Assembly (NCBI GenBank): GCA_017398765.1
Contig: JAFQEY010000046.1
Span: 1-47,812 of the forward strand
From: Akkermansia sp.
Lineage (GTDB): Bacteria > Verrucomicrobiota > Verrucomicrobiia > Verrucomicrobiales > Akkermansiaceae
Direction: 5' to 3'
DNA: 47,812 nt
The stretch's first letter is position 1. Each line of letters opens with the position of its first letter. Below the pieces are notes generated by a model. It searched no databases, was not told the origin of the DNA, and saw only the letters and a program-made list of their open reading frames with translations. This document shows positions 27,501-35,608 of the stretch, one piece after another. The position numbers and the translations under genes were made by a program.

Positions 27501-30500
27501 TAACGGCTGATGTGGCACCCCGCGATGTTACGGTAAACGCCACGCGCGATTATACCTTTGTGGATGGCGGCGGTAAGATTACCGGCTCAGCCAAGTTGCT
27601 TAAGCAGGGCACCGGCACGCTTACTCTGGCGCTTGATAATGATTTTACAGGCGGAGTGCATGTGGAGGGTGGTACGCTGGAGGTGCTTGACAGCAAGGCC
27701 CTCGGCTCCGGTGCGGTTCGGTTGGAGGATGGAGCAACGTTGCGCCTTGATAATAACACCTCTATAACCCTGAGCGGTACGAATCACACCATCCTGGGTA
27801 ACCTGGAAGTGGCGAAAGGCTCTTATCTCGAGTTCGACTTTTCTGACACGGCGAGGATGCATGCCGGGGAGTGTCAGATTGACGGCACGCTGGTATTGAC
27901 CGGTGAATGGTTTTATTATGGAAATAACTCAACGGGCAAGCCTACGCACATTTCCGGTTCCGGTTTAGTAGAGTTGAGCGGCAACGGAAATACGTTCATC
28001 TTTGCCGGGCCGACGCTGAATAACTACGTTTCCGATTTCAGCGGTACCTTTAAAGTGAGTGGTTCAAACAATACCATGCGGTTTGGCTCGCAGGGGTATC
28101 GCGGAGCAGGACAATTCATTGTAGAGGGCGCGGGTAATGAAATTCTGATGCTGTACGGCAATACTGAAACTCTGGGGTGGGAAGAGGTGACGCAGAATCT
28201 CGATGCCTGGATGATGGATGGCGGTGTTATAGCCCTTCAGGATGGCGGTAAAATGGTCGCCGGTAAGGTGGTGATGGAAGGTGGCAGTACCCTGATCGTT
28301 TCCGGTGCAGGCAACAAGCTCAGTCTCGCCTCGGAGACCGAATCAAACTGGTATGATGGGCTCTACCTCCTCTATGATTCTACGCTGGATATGACCGTAG
28401 GAAGCGGAAATGCGCTCGACGGAGGAGCGGCCGTCCTGAACGTCGGCGGATTGGTTATCTTCGGCGCAAACAGTCCGGATGATTACAGTGCCCCGCAGGA
28501 GGGGGACAAAATATACCTGAATGTGCGGGTGGATGACGCAGCGGCACTGCAGGCAGATACTTCCTATGTGCTGATGTCTTCGGTAAATAAATTGGATATT
28601 CCGTTAGAGCCTGATGGTGAGACCTATTGGAATGATGAGCTGATACAGGTCGGCGGGGAAATCCTTTTCAGTGACCTCAGTTGGTCGGAGGATGGAACCA
28701 AACTGCTGCTCAATACACCGGATGCCATTGTGTGGCGAGACAGCACCGGCACCGGGGTCTGGGATGTGGAGGGTGACAAAAACTGGAAGCGTTTCACGGT
28801 GGCGAACTCGGATGTGTTCATGCACGGCGATGCCGTGCGCTTCATGGATTCCTGCACGAGCGATTCACCTGTCCGTATCACGGAGGAGGTGCACATCAGC
28901 GACATTCTGGTGAAAGCGGACAGGGACTACACCTTTGCCGATGGCGGCGGTACGATTACCGGCACCGGTGGAATACTGAAACAGGGCAGCGGTACTCTTT
29001 CCATTGCTCTGGATAATGCTTTTTCCGGCGGTGTGGTGCTGGAGGAAGGTACGCTGCGGCTTCAGGCAGATGCAGCGCTTGGCACCGGTGCGCTGAGCAG
29101 CAGTGCAGGTACCTCTCTGGTGGTGGAGAACTGGGCAAGCGTCAGCCTCGCGTCGGGAAGCTCCGTGGAGAGCGCGGTGGAAGTGGCACGAGGTGCCACA
29201 CTGAAAGTGGGCACCGACAGCATCTTCCGCGCAGAGAGTACCGTAGTAGACGGTAAATTGATTTTCCGGGATGGATTCGACACGGGCACGACTGCTTCTC
29301 TGAGCGGTTCAGGCGAACTCCGACTTGCGCCGGATACAGACGGCGGTCAGTTTACCGTCCTCAGAAATGACGGCTTCAGCGGTAGTCTGTCGGTGGCGGG
29401 GCAGAAGAATATTCTGCGTGTGAATGAGGGTGGATACAGTGGAGCCGGTACGCTGTCTCTGTCCACCGGCAGTCAGTTGCTCTTCGGTGGAGAGGGAACG
29501 GCGAATGGCGTGGCTGTCAACTCCGGCGGGCGAATCATTCTGATGGGGAATGCCACACTTTCTGCACCCTCTCTGAACATGGCACGGGGGACTGCTCTGC
29601 TCGTTTCCGGGGCCGGGAATGATATCGTCACCCCCTCCTCGTCCGAGCAGTCGGATGACCGCGTGTTCTTTGCAAGCGGTTCCATCCTGAATATGGAGGT
29701 ATCCGAAGCCAATGCGCTGAGCAGTACGGGGTATACGGAGGCAGGGCTTATCCTCCACGGTATCCCGTCATTCGGGGCTATCACCATCACTCTATCCGCC
29801 GCTGGCGGTATCGATGGCGGCAATACCTACACGCTCATGTCGCTGGCAGAGGATAAGGGCGTGACGGATATCTCCCCGAGTTACTGGACGACCTCCAACT
29901 GGAATGAGAATTTGATTCAGGTGGCCGGGGCAGGCTCCTTTGAGCATCTGGAATGGGTGGAGTCCGCCGGAGTCTGCAAGCTGGTGTTCCATGCGCCGGA
30001 TATCATTGTCTGGAGCAATGCCGCCGGTACCGGGGAGTGGAATGTGAACGCAGATACCAACTGGAGTGACTTCTTCAGCGGCAATGCGGAAACCTATCTG
30101 GACAGCAAGAAGGTTTATTTCGGAGATGAATGCGTGAGCCCGGCGGCCGTCAGCATTGCAGATGCCGTGAGCCCCGGTCTCATCGTGGTGGAGGCCGAGC
30201 GCGACTACAGCTTCACCGATGGCGGCGGGAAAATTTCCGGAGAAACGCAGCTTGTCAAGCGCGGCAGCGGCTCGTTGAGCCTGGCGTTGAACAATGATTT
30301 CACGCAGGGGGTGGAGCTGCAGGAAGGTACGCTGCGTGTGCAGGCAGAGGGTGCGCTGGGCAGTGGCTCTCTCCATGCCGCCGCCGGTACTTCCCTGGTC
30401 GTGGAAAACGGCACGGCGCTGGACCTTTCTGCAACAACAGACAGTACGCTGGCTGGCAATGTGGATGTGGCGCAGGAATCATCACTCAAGATGCAGGTGG

Positions 30501-31369
30501 ATGCCGATAGCTCCTACACGGCGCAGAATACCCTGCTGAACGGTTCTCTGGAGCTTTCCTCTGCGGCGGATAACCAGACCGCCGGCACGGAAATCCTCTC
30601 CGGTAGCGGGCGTCTGGAGCTGGTTGCCGGAAGTGGCAGCCTTGCTTTCACGGCTAACCGCAATGAGGGCTTTACCGGTGACCTGATTGCCGGTGGGGAA
30701 GGGAACAGCATCGAGGTGAAACACGGCGGCTACGAAGGCAGCGGTACCCTCTCTGCGTACGCCGGTGGAAGCATCAGCTTTACCGGTGAGGATAGCGGTG
30801 TCCGCCTGCTGGATGGGGCCGTGCTCAGTGTTGATGCGGAGAGCTCCCTTGCCGCAGAAAGCTTCATCTTCGGTGACGGTGCGGAGCTGCTGGCGGATAC
30901 TGAGCCCTATACCGGCAGCTACGGTGTGGCTGTGTTTGCCGCTCGCGACGGTTCCCCGGTGAGCGGGGTAGAGTTTATCGATGCCATTACGGCAGAAGTG
31001 GTGACGCTGGAGGGGGGCAGCTTCCTCGTGCAGCAAGGCAGCTATTATTCCATGGCCAATGTGGGCTCTCTGGTATTCGACGGGACAAACGGTCAGGCTA
31101 TCACCCTGTCTACTGACTTGACTGCCGAGTCGCGTGGCAATGCTACATGGTACCTCCTCTTCAGCGATGTGAAGGATTACAGCGTGCAGGGGAACCTGAC
31201 CTTTGCCATTGCGGGGGTGCAAGAGACAATGCAAATCAATCTGGCGGCTGTGGAGCAGGAGAATGGTTCGCAGGCACTTTATCTGGTGGCCTCTGTTCCG
31301 GAGCCGACCACGGTCACGCTTTCTCTGCTGGCCCTGGCCGGGCTGGCATGCCGCCGCCGCAGACGCTGA
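24581..31369 (+). CDS. giant surface protein: Pmp-like GGAI repeats + PATR beta-strand modules + PEP-CTERM
   Basis: 2262 residues. Signal peptide MKVTRNVLRYILASVLIPGVTWA. Residues ~230-610 carry about ten GGA[IV] motifs (GGAIF, GGAIY, GGAIH, GGAVY) spaced 30-50 residues apart and alternating with FxxN motifs (FSNI, FTNC, FESN, FTGN, FSNN, FSGN): the repeat pattern of chlamydial polymorphic membrane proteins. From ~915 there are three long modules starting IWTNKAGG, IVWRDSTG and IVWSNAAG, each with a DGGGxIxG...LxKxGxGxLxLALxNxFxxGVxLxxGTL unit, which is the autotransporter-associated (PATR) beta-strand repeat. The end is VPEPTTVTLSLL... RRRRR, a PEP-CTERM signal, and there is no autotransporter barrel. 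A beta-helical adhesin or mucus-binding surface fibre is likely. Monocistronic with own promoter and terminator. Confidence 0.85.
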   Translation: MKVTRNVLRYILASVLIPGVTWASGTVPAPSVEAPQQLGGVIIDFIDGLLPNVVYHTKTYDIRKTSDMEDGLEEKVNATFKLHTDITVNEDSLYDGWLETGWNEAWTERHLYDRINATFQSAGSSTYSLTFDGGSDSGHSVGQVLNWGQYEFKNLNQVIFRNISNETCDENVSYRFVSANLLAGGVLGANDSLVKASPGAKAGVSFTENNSILFSNIRADVQGEGNLISNVTALGGAIFTVNGTTSFTYNDGDIRFEDVEIYSSTKGDIELFNKYGFFEGAGGAIFSNGLTMDDNDGNIVFNRVGVIQEDEDLRVLTGILKGSVASGGAIYLLGDGSISHNYGDVAFTNCYAVGGNLSWGGAIHLGSIPSSFIEAITFSSGGTFSISSNKGQVMFHDNRVAVDAVPDGMEPTRALGGAVKISGGYNFELKYNRGAVSFLRNRAEIIGRSESVLNPVFEADGGAIYAGYSLASMLQASEVNIKWNENGVFFNENFASGRGGAIFGDKDSHFHFEYNDDIIEFESNTAQSGGGGAVYLAEAANLSLWNNDADVRFTGNKAGTDPTYLVGHGNDDLGGGAIHLEKGAVIAMSSNGDITFSNNEAAGHGGAIYGAENSIITIEQNREVLFSGNKAGGNGEAIYSRGRVTIVGNDSVTFTGHDAPALYMSTAAGSGTDANLVIDARAGSVLFDNDRIYAESTDSHQLRVLFNDTHGGDITFRGSDAGVEVVKGDITVGRGRVILENGADLKADSFVCSGGSLSLLNTSSSESVVVEVSSGTINSGRLKAAGVNNIVNGTLNLNDTGGLHLTAGLVNAASVTQNDESGLSADGAAVLTLNGALNLTQNKLNLEVFVDADVASAGDGGVFSLLKLNNAAFDMNLWNTDNVSVSGDALFNDLLWNRSHNQLFYVYDEDAHLGDRIWTNKAGGAQWDYEARNWMAAGTEIDGIKYRDSSLGDNAVPFGVLFSDDCTDPVDVSITADVAPRDVTVNATRDYTFVDGGGKITGSAKLLKQGTGTLTLALDNDFTGGVHVEGGTLEVLDSKALGSGAVRLEDGATLRLDNNTSITLSGTNHTILGNLEVAKGSYLEFDFSDTARMHAGECQIDGTLVLTGEWFYYGNNSTGKPTHISGSGLVELSGNGNTFIFAGPTLNNYVSDFSGTFKVSGSNNTMRFGSQGYRGAGQFIVEGAGNEILMLYGNTETLGWEEVTQNLDAWMMDGGVIALQDGGKMVAGKVVMEGGSTLIVSGAGNKLSLASETESNWYDGLYLLYDSTLDMTVGSGNALDGGAAVLNVGGLVIFGANSPDDYSAPQEGDKIYLNVRVDDAAALQADTSYVLMSSVNKLDIPLEPDGETYWNDELIQVGGEILFSDLSWSEDGTKLLLNTPDAIVWRDSTGTGVWDVEGDKNWKRFTVANSDVFMHGDAVRFMDSCTSDSPVRITEEVHISDILVKADRDYTFADGGGTITGTGGILKQGSGTLSIALDNAFSGGVVLEEGTLRLQADAALGTGALSSSAGTSLVVENWASVSLASGSSVESAVEVARGATLKVGTDSIFRAESTVVDGKLIFRDGFDTGTTASLSGSGELRLAPDTDGGQFTVLRNDGFSGSLSVAGQKNILRVNEGGYSGAGTLSLSTGSQLLFGGEGTANGVAVNSGGRIILMGNATLSAPSLNMARGTALLVSGAGNDIVTPSSSEQSDDRVFFASGSILNMEVSEANALSSTGYTEAGLILHGIPSFGAITITLSAAGGIDGGNTYTLMSLAEDKGVTDISPSYWTTSNWNENLIQVAGAGSFEHLEWVESAGVCKLVFHAPDIIVWSNAAGTGEWNVNADTNWSDFFSGNAETYLDSKKVYFGDECVSPAAVSIADAVSPGLIVVEAERDYSFTDGGGKISGETQLVKRGSGSLSLALNNDFTQGVELQEGTLRVQAEGALGSGSLHAAAGTSLVVENGTALDLSATTDSTLAGNVDVAQESSLKMQVDADSSYTAQNTLLNGSLELSSAADNQTAGTEILSGSGRLELVAGSGSLAFTANRNEGFTGDLIAGGEGNSIEVKHGGYEGSGTLSAYAGGSISFTGEDSGVRLLDGAVLSVDAESSLAAESFIFGDGAELLADTEPYTGSYGVAVFAARDGSPVSGVEFIDAITAEVVTLEGGSFLVQQGSYYSMANVGSLVFDGTNGQAITLSTDLTAESRGNATWYLLFSDVKDYSVQGNLTFAIAGVQETMQINLAAVEQENGSQALYLVASVPEPTTVTLSLLALAGLACRRRRR

Positions 31370-31395
31370 GTAACGCATTTTCCCCATCATGAACC

Positions 31396-31425
31396 CACCC
31401 GGCAGGAAAACCTGCCGGGTGTTTT
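31396..31425 (+). terminator. terminator after the giant surface protein
   Basis: CACCCGGCAGG (31396-31406) AAAA CCTGCCGGGTG (31411-31421) then TTTT. Perfect 11-bp stem sharing CCCGGCAGG/CCTGCCGGG with the sdh terminator. Confidence 0.8.
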
Positions 31426-31449
31426 GTCTGTCAGCATAGGGTTAATGAC

Positions 31450-31478
31450 TTGCGGGGCAGCGGTGGGTGTGGTACTGT
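31450..31478 (+). promoter_or_regulatory. possible promoter of the EIIA-like gene
   Basis: TTGCGG (31450-31455), 17-nt spacer, TACTGT (31473-31478), 12 nt before ATG 31491. Weak -35 box. Confidence 0.35.
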
Positions 31479-31490
31479 TCATCGCGTCGC

Positions 31491-31946
31491 ATGAATACCA
31501 CCGTTCAGTCCCCGTTAGTCATGGTGAGGGCAGAGCCGCTGCCGGAGAGAATGTCCTCTGCAGAGGTTGTGAGCCTGCTTGCCTGTGAGGTGGCGGCACA
31601 GCTTGGTGTTGATAGTGCCGTTATGGAGTCCGCTGCCCTGTTGCGGGAGGCGGGCGAACCCACCTATGTGGGACGCGGTATGGCCGTGCCGCATGCTCGC
31701 GTGAGCGGGCTCCCCGTGGCTGCGGTGTATGTGGCTCGCAGCCGGGGCGGAATTCCCTGGGGCGGTGGTGAGGCGCGGCTGGTCGTGTTTACAGCCGCAG
31801 CGGAAGAGAAGCCGGAGCTGTACCTGCAATTACTCTCCGCCGTTATACGCTGGCGACTCCGTTTCCCGGGGGGTGAGACTGCCTTGCATGCGCTTTCTTC
31901 GGAAGCTCTGTCAGTTGAATTGTGCCGCTTGTTTGTTGAGAATTAA
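31491..31946 (+). CDS. PTS EIIA-like (fructose/nitrogen type) protein
   Basis: 151 residues from ATG 31491 (a GTG at 31467 is in frame but lies within the promoter). The motif VGRGMAVPHARV contains the phospho-histidine H68 in the PHAR context of type 2 EIIA domains (PtsN/FruA), preceded by the usual helix AALLREAGEPTYVGRG. It could receive phosphate from HPr, either for sugar uptake or, with no permease nearby, as a regulatory PtsN-type protein. The segment after it, VVFTAAAEEKPELYLQLLSAV, matches the standard final helices. Confidence 0.75.
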   Translation: MNTTVQSPLVMVRAEPLPERMSSAEVVSLLACEVAAQLGVDSAVMESAALLREAGEPTYVGRGMAVPHARVSGLPVAAVYVARSRGGIPWGGGEARLVVFTAAAEEKPELYLQLLSAVIRWRLRFPGGETALHALSSEALSVELCRLFVEN

Positions 31947-32018
31947 GCTGCTGTTGTAAGCAGCGGGGCTAAGCGGTGAATAGGTGGTGCCCCGTCTCAG
32001 TGTTCGTGCTCTGTAATA

Positions 32019-32051
32019 CAAAAAAAACCGCTGCGGGGATACCACAGCGGT
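32019..32051 (-). terminator. terminator of the acidic-tail lipoprotein gene
   Basis: Minus strand ACCGCTG (32051-32045), 11-nt loop, CAGCGGT (32033-32027), followed by a run of T to 32019. Confidence 0.8.
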
Positions 32052-32076
32052 CAGAATGTTATGCCGGAGGCTCAAC

Positions 32077-32916
32077 TCAGAAGCTGTCCTCCTCAGAGGT
32101 CTCATCTTCGGAGCTTTCTTCATCACTTGAAGTCTCCTCATCTGAGCTTCCCTCGTCGTTGGAACTGCTGTCCTCCTCAGAGTCGCTACTTTCGTCCGAA
32201 CTTCCCTCGTCGATGTTGTCCACATCCTCTGCGGGCGGCTCCGTAGAGGTGTCGCTGTCCTCTGTGTCGGTGCTTTCCTCAGATGTTGCCGTGGCTTCCG
32301 CTTCTGCCTTTCTCAACTCTTCAATGCGAGCCTTTTCCGTGTCGGTGAGCGGTTTGGAGATGAGATACTGCTCCGACTGAAGTCCGCCTGCTTTGCGGGT
32401 GTCGATGCGGTAGGTGTCGTACCCGGCATCGGCCAGTGTTTCCATGACGGCATCGCTGATGGCCTTGCGTTCCTTGGAGTCGCACACGTACATCTTGTAG
32501 TTGCCGACAAAGGGAAGATCCCAGGCTGCCACGCCGTCACGCGGGATGAGAATACCGGTCATGTTACCCTGACCGTCGGAGCAAATGGCCCAGGTCATCT
32601 GCTTGCCGGTTCGCGGGTTAATCATGGCAATGTAATATTGGGGATACGCGTAAGATACCTGCTTGATAACAGACTTGCGCAACCACATGTTCAGCGCGCG
32701 TTCCACGTTGTCGGGCAGGGGGCCGGCCTCTGTGCAGGTGCGAACGCGGGGAGAGCACGCATCATTGTAGCTGTAAATGGTGGGGTTCACGCTCTCCGTG
32801 AGCTGCTTGGCCTTGAGCAGGGGCAGCGTTACGTTGGAGCAGGAGCTGGCGGCGGTGCTTAAGGCAATAGCCCCGCAGGTCAGCGAAATGGTTTTGAGGA
32901 GGGAAAGATGTTTCAT
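32077..32916 (-). CDS. lipoprotein-like protein with acidic Ser/Asp/Glu-rich tail
   Basis: 279 residues. N-terminal hydrophobic signal ending in AASSC, a passable lipobox (cysteine ~26). Residues ~30-200 form an unrecognised domain with several cysteines (DACSPRVRTCTEAG, WAICSDG, YVCDS). The last ~75 residues are almost only S, E, D and T (SSDESSDSEEDSSSNDEG and similar), a disordered strongly acidic tail. Such tails may bind calcium or basic partners; none is shown here. Single gene with its own terminator. No function is assigned. Confidence 0.7.
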   Translation of the reverse strand: MKHLSLLKTISLTCGAIALSTAASSCSNVTLPLLKAKQLTESVNPTIYSYNDACSPRVRTCTEAGPLPDNVERALNMWLRKSVIKQVSYAYPQYYIAMINPRTGKQMTWAICSDGQGNMTGILIPRDGVAAWDLPFVGNYKMYVCDSKERKAISDAVMETLADAGYDTYRIDTRKAGGLQSEQYLISKPLTDTEKARIEELRKAEAEATATSEESTDTEDSDTSTEPPAEDVDNIDEGSSDESSDSEEDSSSNDEGSSDEETSSDEESSEDETSEEDSF

Positions 32917-33067
32917 GTCGTTCGGTGTTCTCTATTCTAGCCAATTCAAGAGGGAAAAGACAAGCAAAAAGTGATTCTTATGGGTAAAAAAAAGCTTTTT
33001 TTTCAAGATTTGGCGGTGAAAGTGCTGAGATTAATCACTACAGACGCAAATGGGGCTCAAAATGAGC

Positions 33068-33096
33068 TTGACGCAGGCGGACGAAAAGTCCAGAAT
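33068..33096 (+). promoter_or_regulatory. promoter of the TPR lipoprotein gene, leaderless
   Basis: TTGACG (33068-33073), 17-nt spacer, CAGAAT (33091-33096), then 8 nt to ATG 33105. Confidence 0.55.
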
Positions 33097-33104
33097 AGAC
33101 GCGT

Positions 33105-34322
33105 ATGAAGTTTTTTGAGTATAAGTTGAGTGTTCGCAGTATGGCGGTAGCACTGCTGGGGGGAGGAAGTGCGCTGGCTCTTTGTTCCTGCGGGGATGAT
33201 CAAGCTGCATCTGAAAGCACAGAGACGGCGGCTCCGGCAGCTGAGCAGCAGGCGGTTGAAGCCCCGGCTGAACCGGAGCTTTCCGCGTTCGATAAATCCC
33301 GGGATGCTCTGTTTGACCATGTTGTGTTTCAACTGTTGCAGAAAGTGAGCAATCCGGAACTGTTCCCGGAGGTAAATGCCGAGGTGCGCGATACACTGGC
33401 ACTGCTCAATGATTACTATGCTTCTCTGGAAAAGGAGCCGGATATGGCGGAGGAACGTGCCCGCACGGCTTTACTGATTGCCGGAATGACCTGTGATTTG
33501 GGGGCGTTTGCCAAGGCTTATACCGCCTATCAGGATGCCTTGCAACAGGTGGATTCCCTGCCGGAGGATATCCGCAACGGGAGAGATGCCAACCGCTCCC
33601 GCAGTATGATTGAGTCCGGGATGGGAGCCTGCCTTCTCTATCAGGGAAAGTCTGCTGAGGCCCTGGAGCATTTTCGCAAGTCTCTGGAGTATGACCTCGC
33701 CATCTTTAAGGAATTACACCCGGATGAAACCAAGCCGCTGGAGGAAAATAACGTGCCGCCGGAGGTAGCACTCGCAGCGTCTTCTGTGATGGATTCTTAC
33801 CGCTGCCTGGGGGATTGTCTCAATGTGCAAGGGGATTCTGAGGAGGCGCGTGAGACCTACAAGAAGGGCTTGGAGCTGGTGCCGGCGTTGCGTGTGGTCA
33901 CCCCTACCATGGCCATTTCCTACATCAAGCTGCTGATTGCCTCGGCAGATTTGGAGAACTCTCTCGGTAACATGAAAGGAGCCTACGTGGCATGGTTTCA
34001 GGCGGGAGATTTGAGCAAAAAGATTGCCTTGGGGAATCACCCCATTGGTGTGCGTGCTGAGGCCAAGCGGTTAAATGAGTCGCTGATTCGCCCCTTGCTG
34101 CAGGTGGAAGCCAAGCTTAAGGAGGAGCAGCGCAAGCAGGCGGAGGCGGAAGCTGCTGCCAAACCGGAGGAACCCGCTGCAACGGAAGCTCCCATTAACC
34201 CTGTGCCGGAGGTGAAAAATGAGGCAGCACCTGCTCCCGTGGTGGCTCCTGAGGCGGAAGCCCCCAAACCCGCACCGCAGAAACCCCGCAACAACCGCCG
34301 CCGCAACCGCCGCAACCGCTAA
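33105..34322 (+). CDS. TPR-containing lipoprotein with Ala/Pro-rich and Arg-rich C-terminus
   Basis: 405 residues. Signal peptide with lipobox ALCSC (cysteine ~29). An A/E/P-rich linker follows, then a helical region from ~60 to 340 with TPR-like units (ACLLYQGKSAEALEHFRKSLEYDLAIF; CLGDCLNVQGDSEEARETYKKGLELVP). The last ~60 residues are A/P/E-rich and end in PRNNRRRNRRNR, a strongly basic tip. TPR domains recruit partners, so it may organise an envelope complex. It precedes nspC by 18 nt and is probably co-transcribed with it, which is an odd pairing. Confidence 0.75.
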   Translation: MKFFEYKLSVRSMAVALLGGGSALALCSCGDDQAASESTETAAPAAEQQAVEAPAEPELSAFDKSRDALFDHVVFQLLQKVSNPELFPEVNAEVRDTLALLNDYYASLEKEPDMAEERARTALLIAGMTCDLGAFAKAYTAYQDALQQVDSLPEDIRNGRDANRSRSMIESGMGACLLYQGKSAEALEHFRKSLEYDLAIFKELHPDETKPLEENNVPPEVALAASSVMDSYRCLGDCLNVQGDSEEARETYKKGLELVPALRVVTPTMAISYIKLLIASADLENSLGNMKGAYVAWFQAGDLSKKIALGNHPIGVRAEAKRLNESLIRPLLQVEAKLKEEQRKQAEAEAAAKPEEPAATEAPINPVPEVKNEAAPAPVVAPEAEAPKPAPQKPRNNRRRNRRNR

Positions 34323-34340
34323 CAGTAGTTCCCTTCGCCT

Positions 34341-35531
34341 GTGGCTACTTTCCTGATTTCGGAAACAGCTTTGGAGCGCAATGCCCGCCTGCTGGCGGAG
34401 GTGGCTGCAGCTTCCGGGGCTCACATGCTTGTTGCGCTCAAGGCGTGTTCCACCACGGCCTGTCTGAATGCCCTGCGCCCCTTTGCCGCTGGGTGCTGTG
34501 CCTCCGGCTTGTATGAGGCTCGACTGGCGCAGCACCACATGGGCGGGCATCTGGCTGTGTATTCCCCGGCCTATCGGGAGGAGGAGTTGGAAGAACTGCT
34601 GAACTTTGCTCACCATATTGACTTTAACAGCATTCCCCAGTGGCAGCGATATCGCGCCCGGTGTCTGGAGCACCCCCGCGTGCGGAGCGGTGAGCTGCAG
34701 CTGGGGCTGCGTATCAACCCCTGTTATTCCACGGGGCATACGGCACTCTATGACCCGTGCGTGCCCGGTTCTCGCCTTGGTATTCCGCTTGAGCAGTTGG
34801 AAGGGGTTGATTTGTCCGGCATATCCGGCTTACACATTCACACGCTTTGTGAGCAGGGGGCTCAGGAGCTCGTCGATACCTTCCGCGCGTTTGAAAAACA
34901 GTTTGCGGCTCTACTTGCTTCCCCGAAAATCCGCTACCTGAATTTGGGCGGCGGTCACTGGATTACCAAGCCGGATTATGACCGTGCTGCATTGATTGCA
35001 CTGCTGCGGGAAATTCGGGAGCTGTACCGGGTAGAGGTGTATCTGGAGCCGGGTGAAGCCTGGTTTATTCACACCGGAGTCCTGCGCACCCGGGTGTTGG
35101 ACGTGTTCGAATCACTGGGATTTCAGCATGCTATCTTGGATGTGAGTGCCAGTGCTCACATGCCGGATGTCCTGGAAATGCCTTATCGCCCGGAGCTGTT
35201 TGCCATTAAGGCTCAGGGCAGCGGTGTGCCGGCTGTTTCATTGCCGGGTGAAACCTACAGTGCTGCCGGTATCCCCGGGGAAAAAGCGTGCACGTATCGT
35301 CTGGGGGCTCCCACTTGCCTGGCCGGAGATGTCATTGGTGATTATTCCTTTGACTCTCCCTTGAAGGTTGGTGACGAGCTGGTGTTGGATGATATGACCC
35401 ACTATACAATTGTTAAGACTACCCATTTCAACGGGGTGCCTCATCCGGACATTGCTTTGTTGTGCCGGGATGGGCAGATTAAGTACTCTCGCCGCTTTAA
35501 CTATGCCGATTTTGAACATCGGCTGGGTTGA
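34341..35531 (+). CDS. nspC: carboxynorspermidine decarboxylase
   Basis: 396 residues, GTG start at 34341. PLP-dependent alanine-racemase-fold decarboxylase. PLP lysine K34 in VALKACST; glycine-rich phosphate site LNLGGGHWITK; partner-chain residues in GDYSFDSPL near the C-terminus; EPGEAW; HIHTLCEQ. All follow the NspC pattern, not ornithine/arginine decarboxylases. It makes norspermidine or spermidine from the carboxy precursor. The partner dehydrogenase (CASDH, Lys1-like) is not within the window, so the pathway is split in this genome or lies elsewhere. Co-transcribed with the lipoprotein ahead of it. Confidence 0.9.
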   Translation: MATFLISETALERNARLLAEVAAASGAHMLVALKACSTTACLNALRPFAAGCCASGLYEARLAQHHMGGHLAVYSPAYREEELEELLNFAHHIDFNSIPQWQRYRARCLEHPRVRSGELQLGLRINPCYSTGHTALYDPCVPGSRLGIPLEQLEGVDLSGISGLHIHTLCEQGAQELVDTFRAFEKQFAALLASPKIRYLNLGGGHWITKPDYDRAALIALLREIRELYRVEVYLEPGEAWFIHTGVLRTRVLDVFESLGFQHAILDVSASAHMPDVLEMPYRPELFAIKAQGSGVPAVSLPGETYSAAGIPGEKACTYRLGAPTCLAGDVIGDYSFDSPLKVGDELVLDDMTHYTIVKTTHFNGVPHPDIALLCRDGQIKYSRRFNYADFEHRLG

Positions 35532-35556
35532 TTCTCAGAAGGGGGGGAACAATAAG

Positions 35557-35587
35557 AAAACGGCCGGTGACGTATCACCGACCGTTT
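35557..35587 (-). terminator. terminator at the nspC / RRM convergent junction
   Basis: AAACGG-c-CGGTGA (35558-35570), loop CGTA, TCACCG-a-CCGTTT (35575-35587). T-rich on the minus side (TTTTCTTATTG), serving the RRM gene, and possibly both. Confidence 0.7.
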
Positions 35588-35608
35588 GAAAAGATGGATT
35601 GCTGTTTT

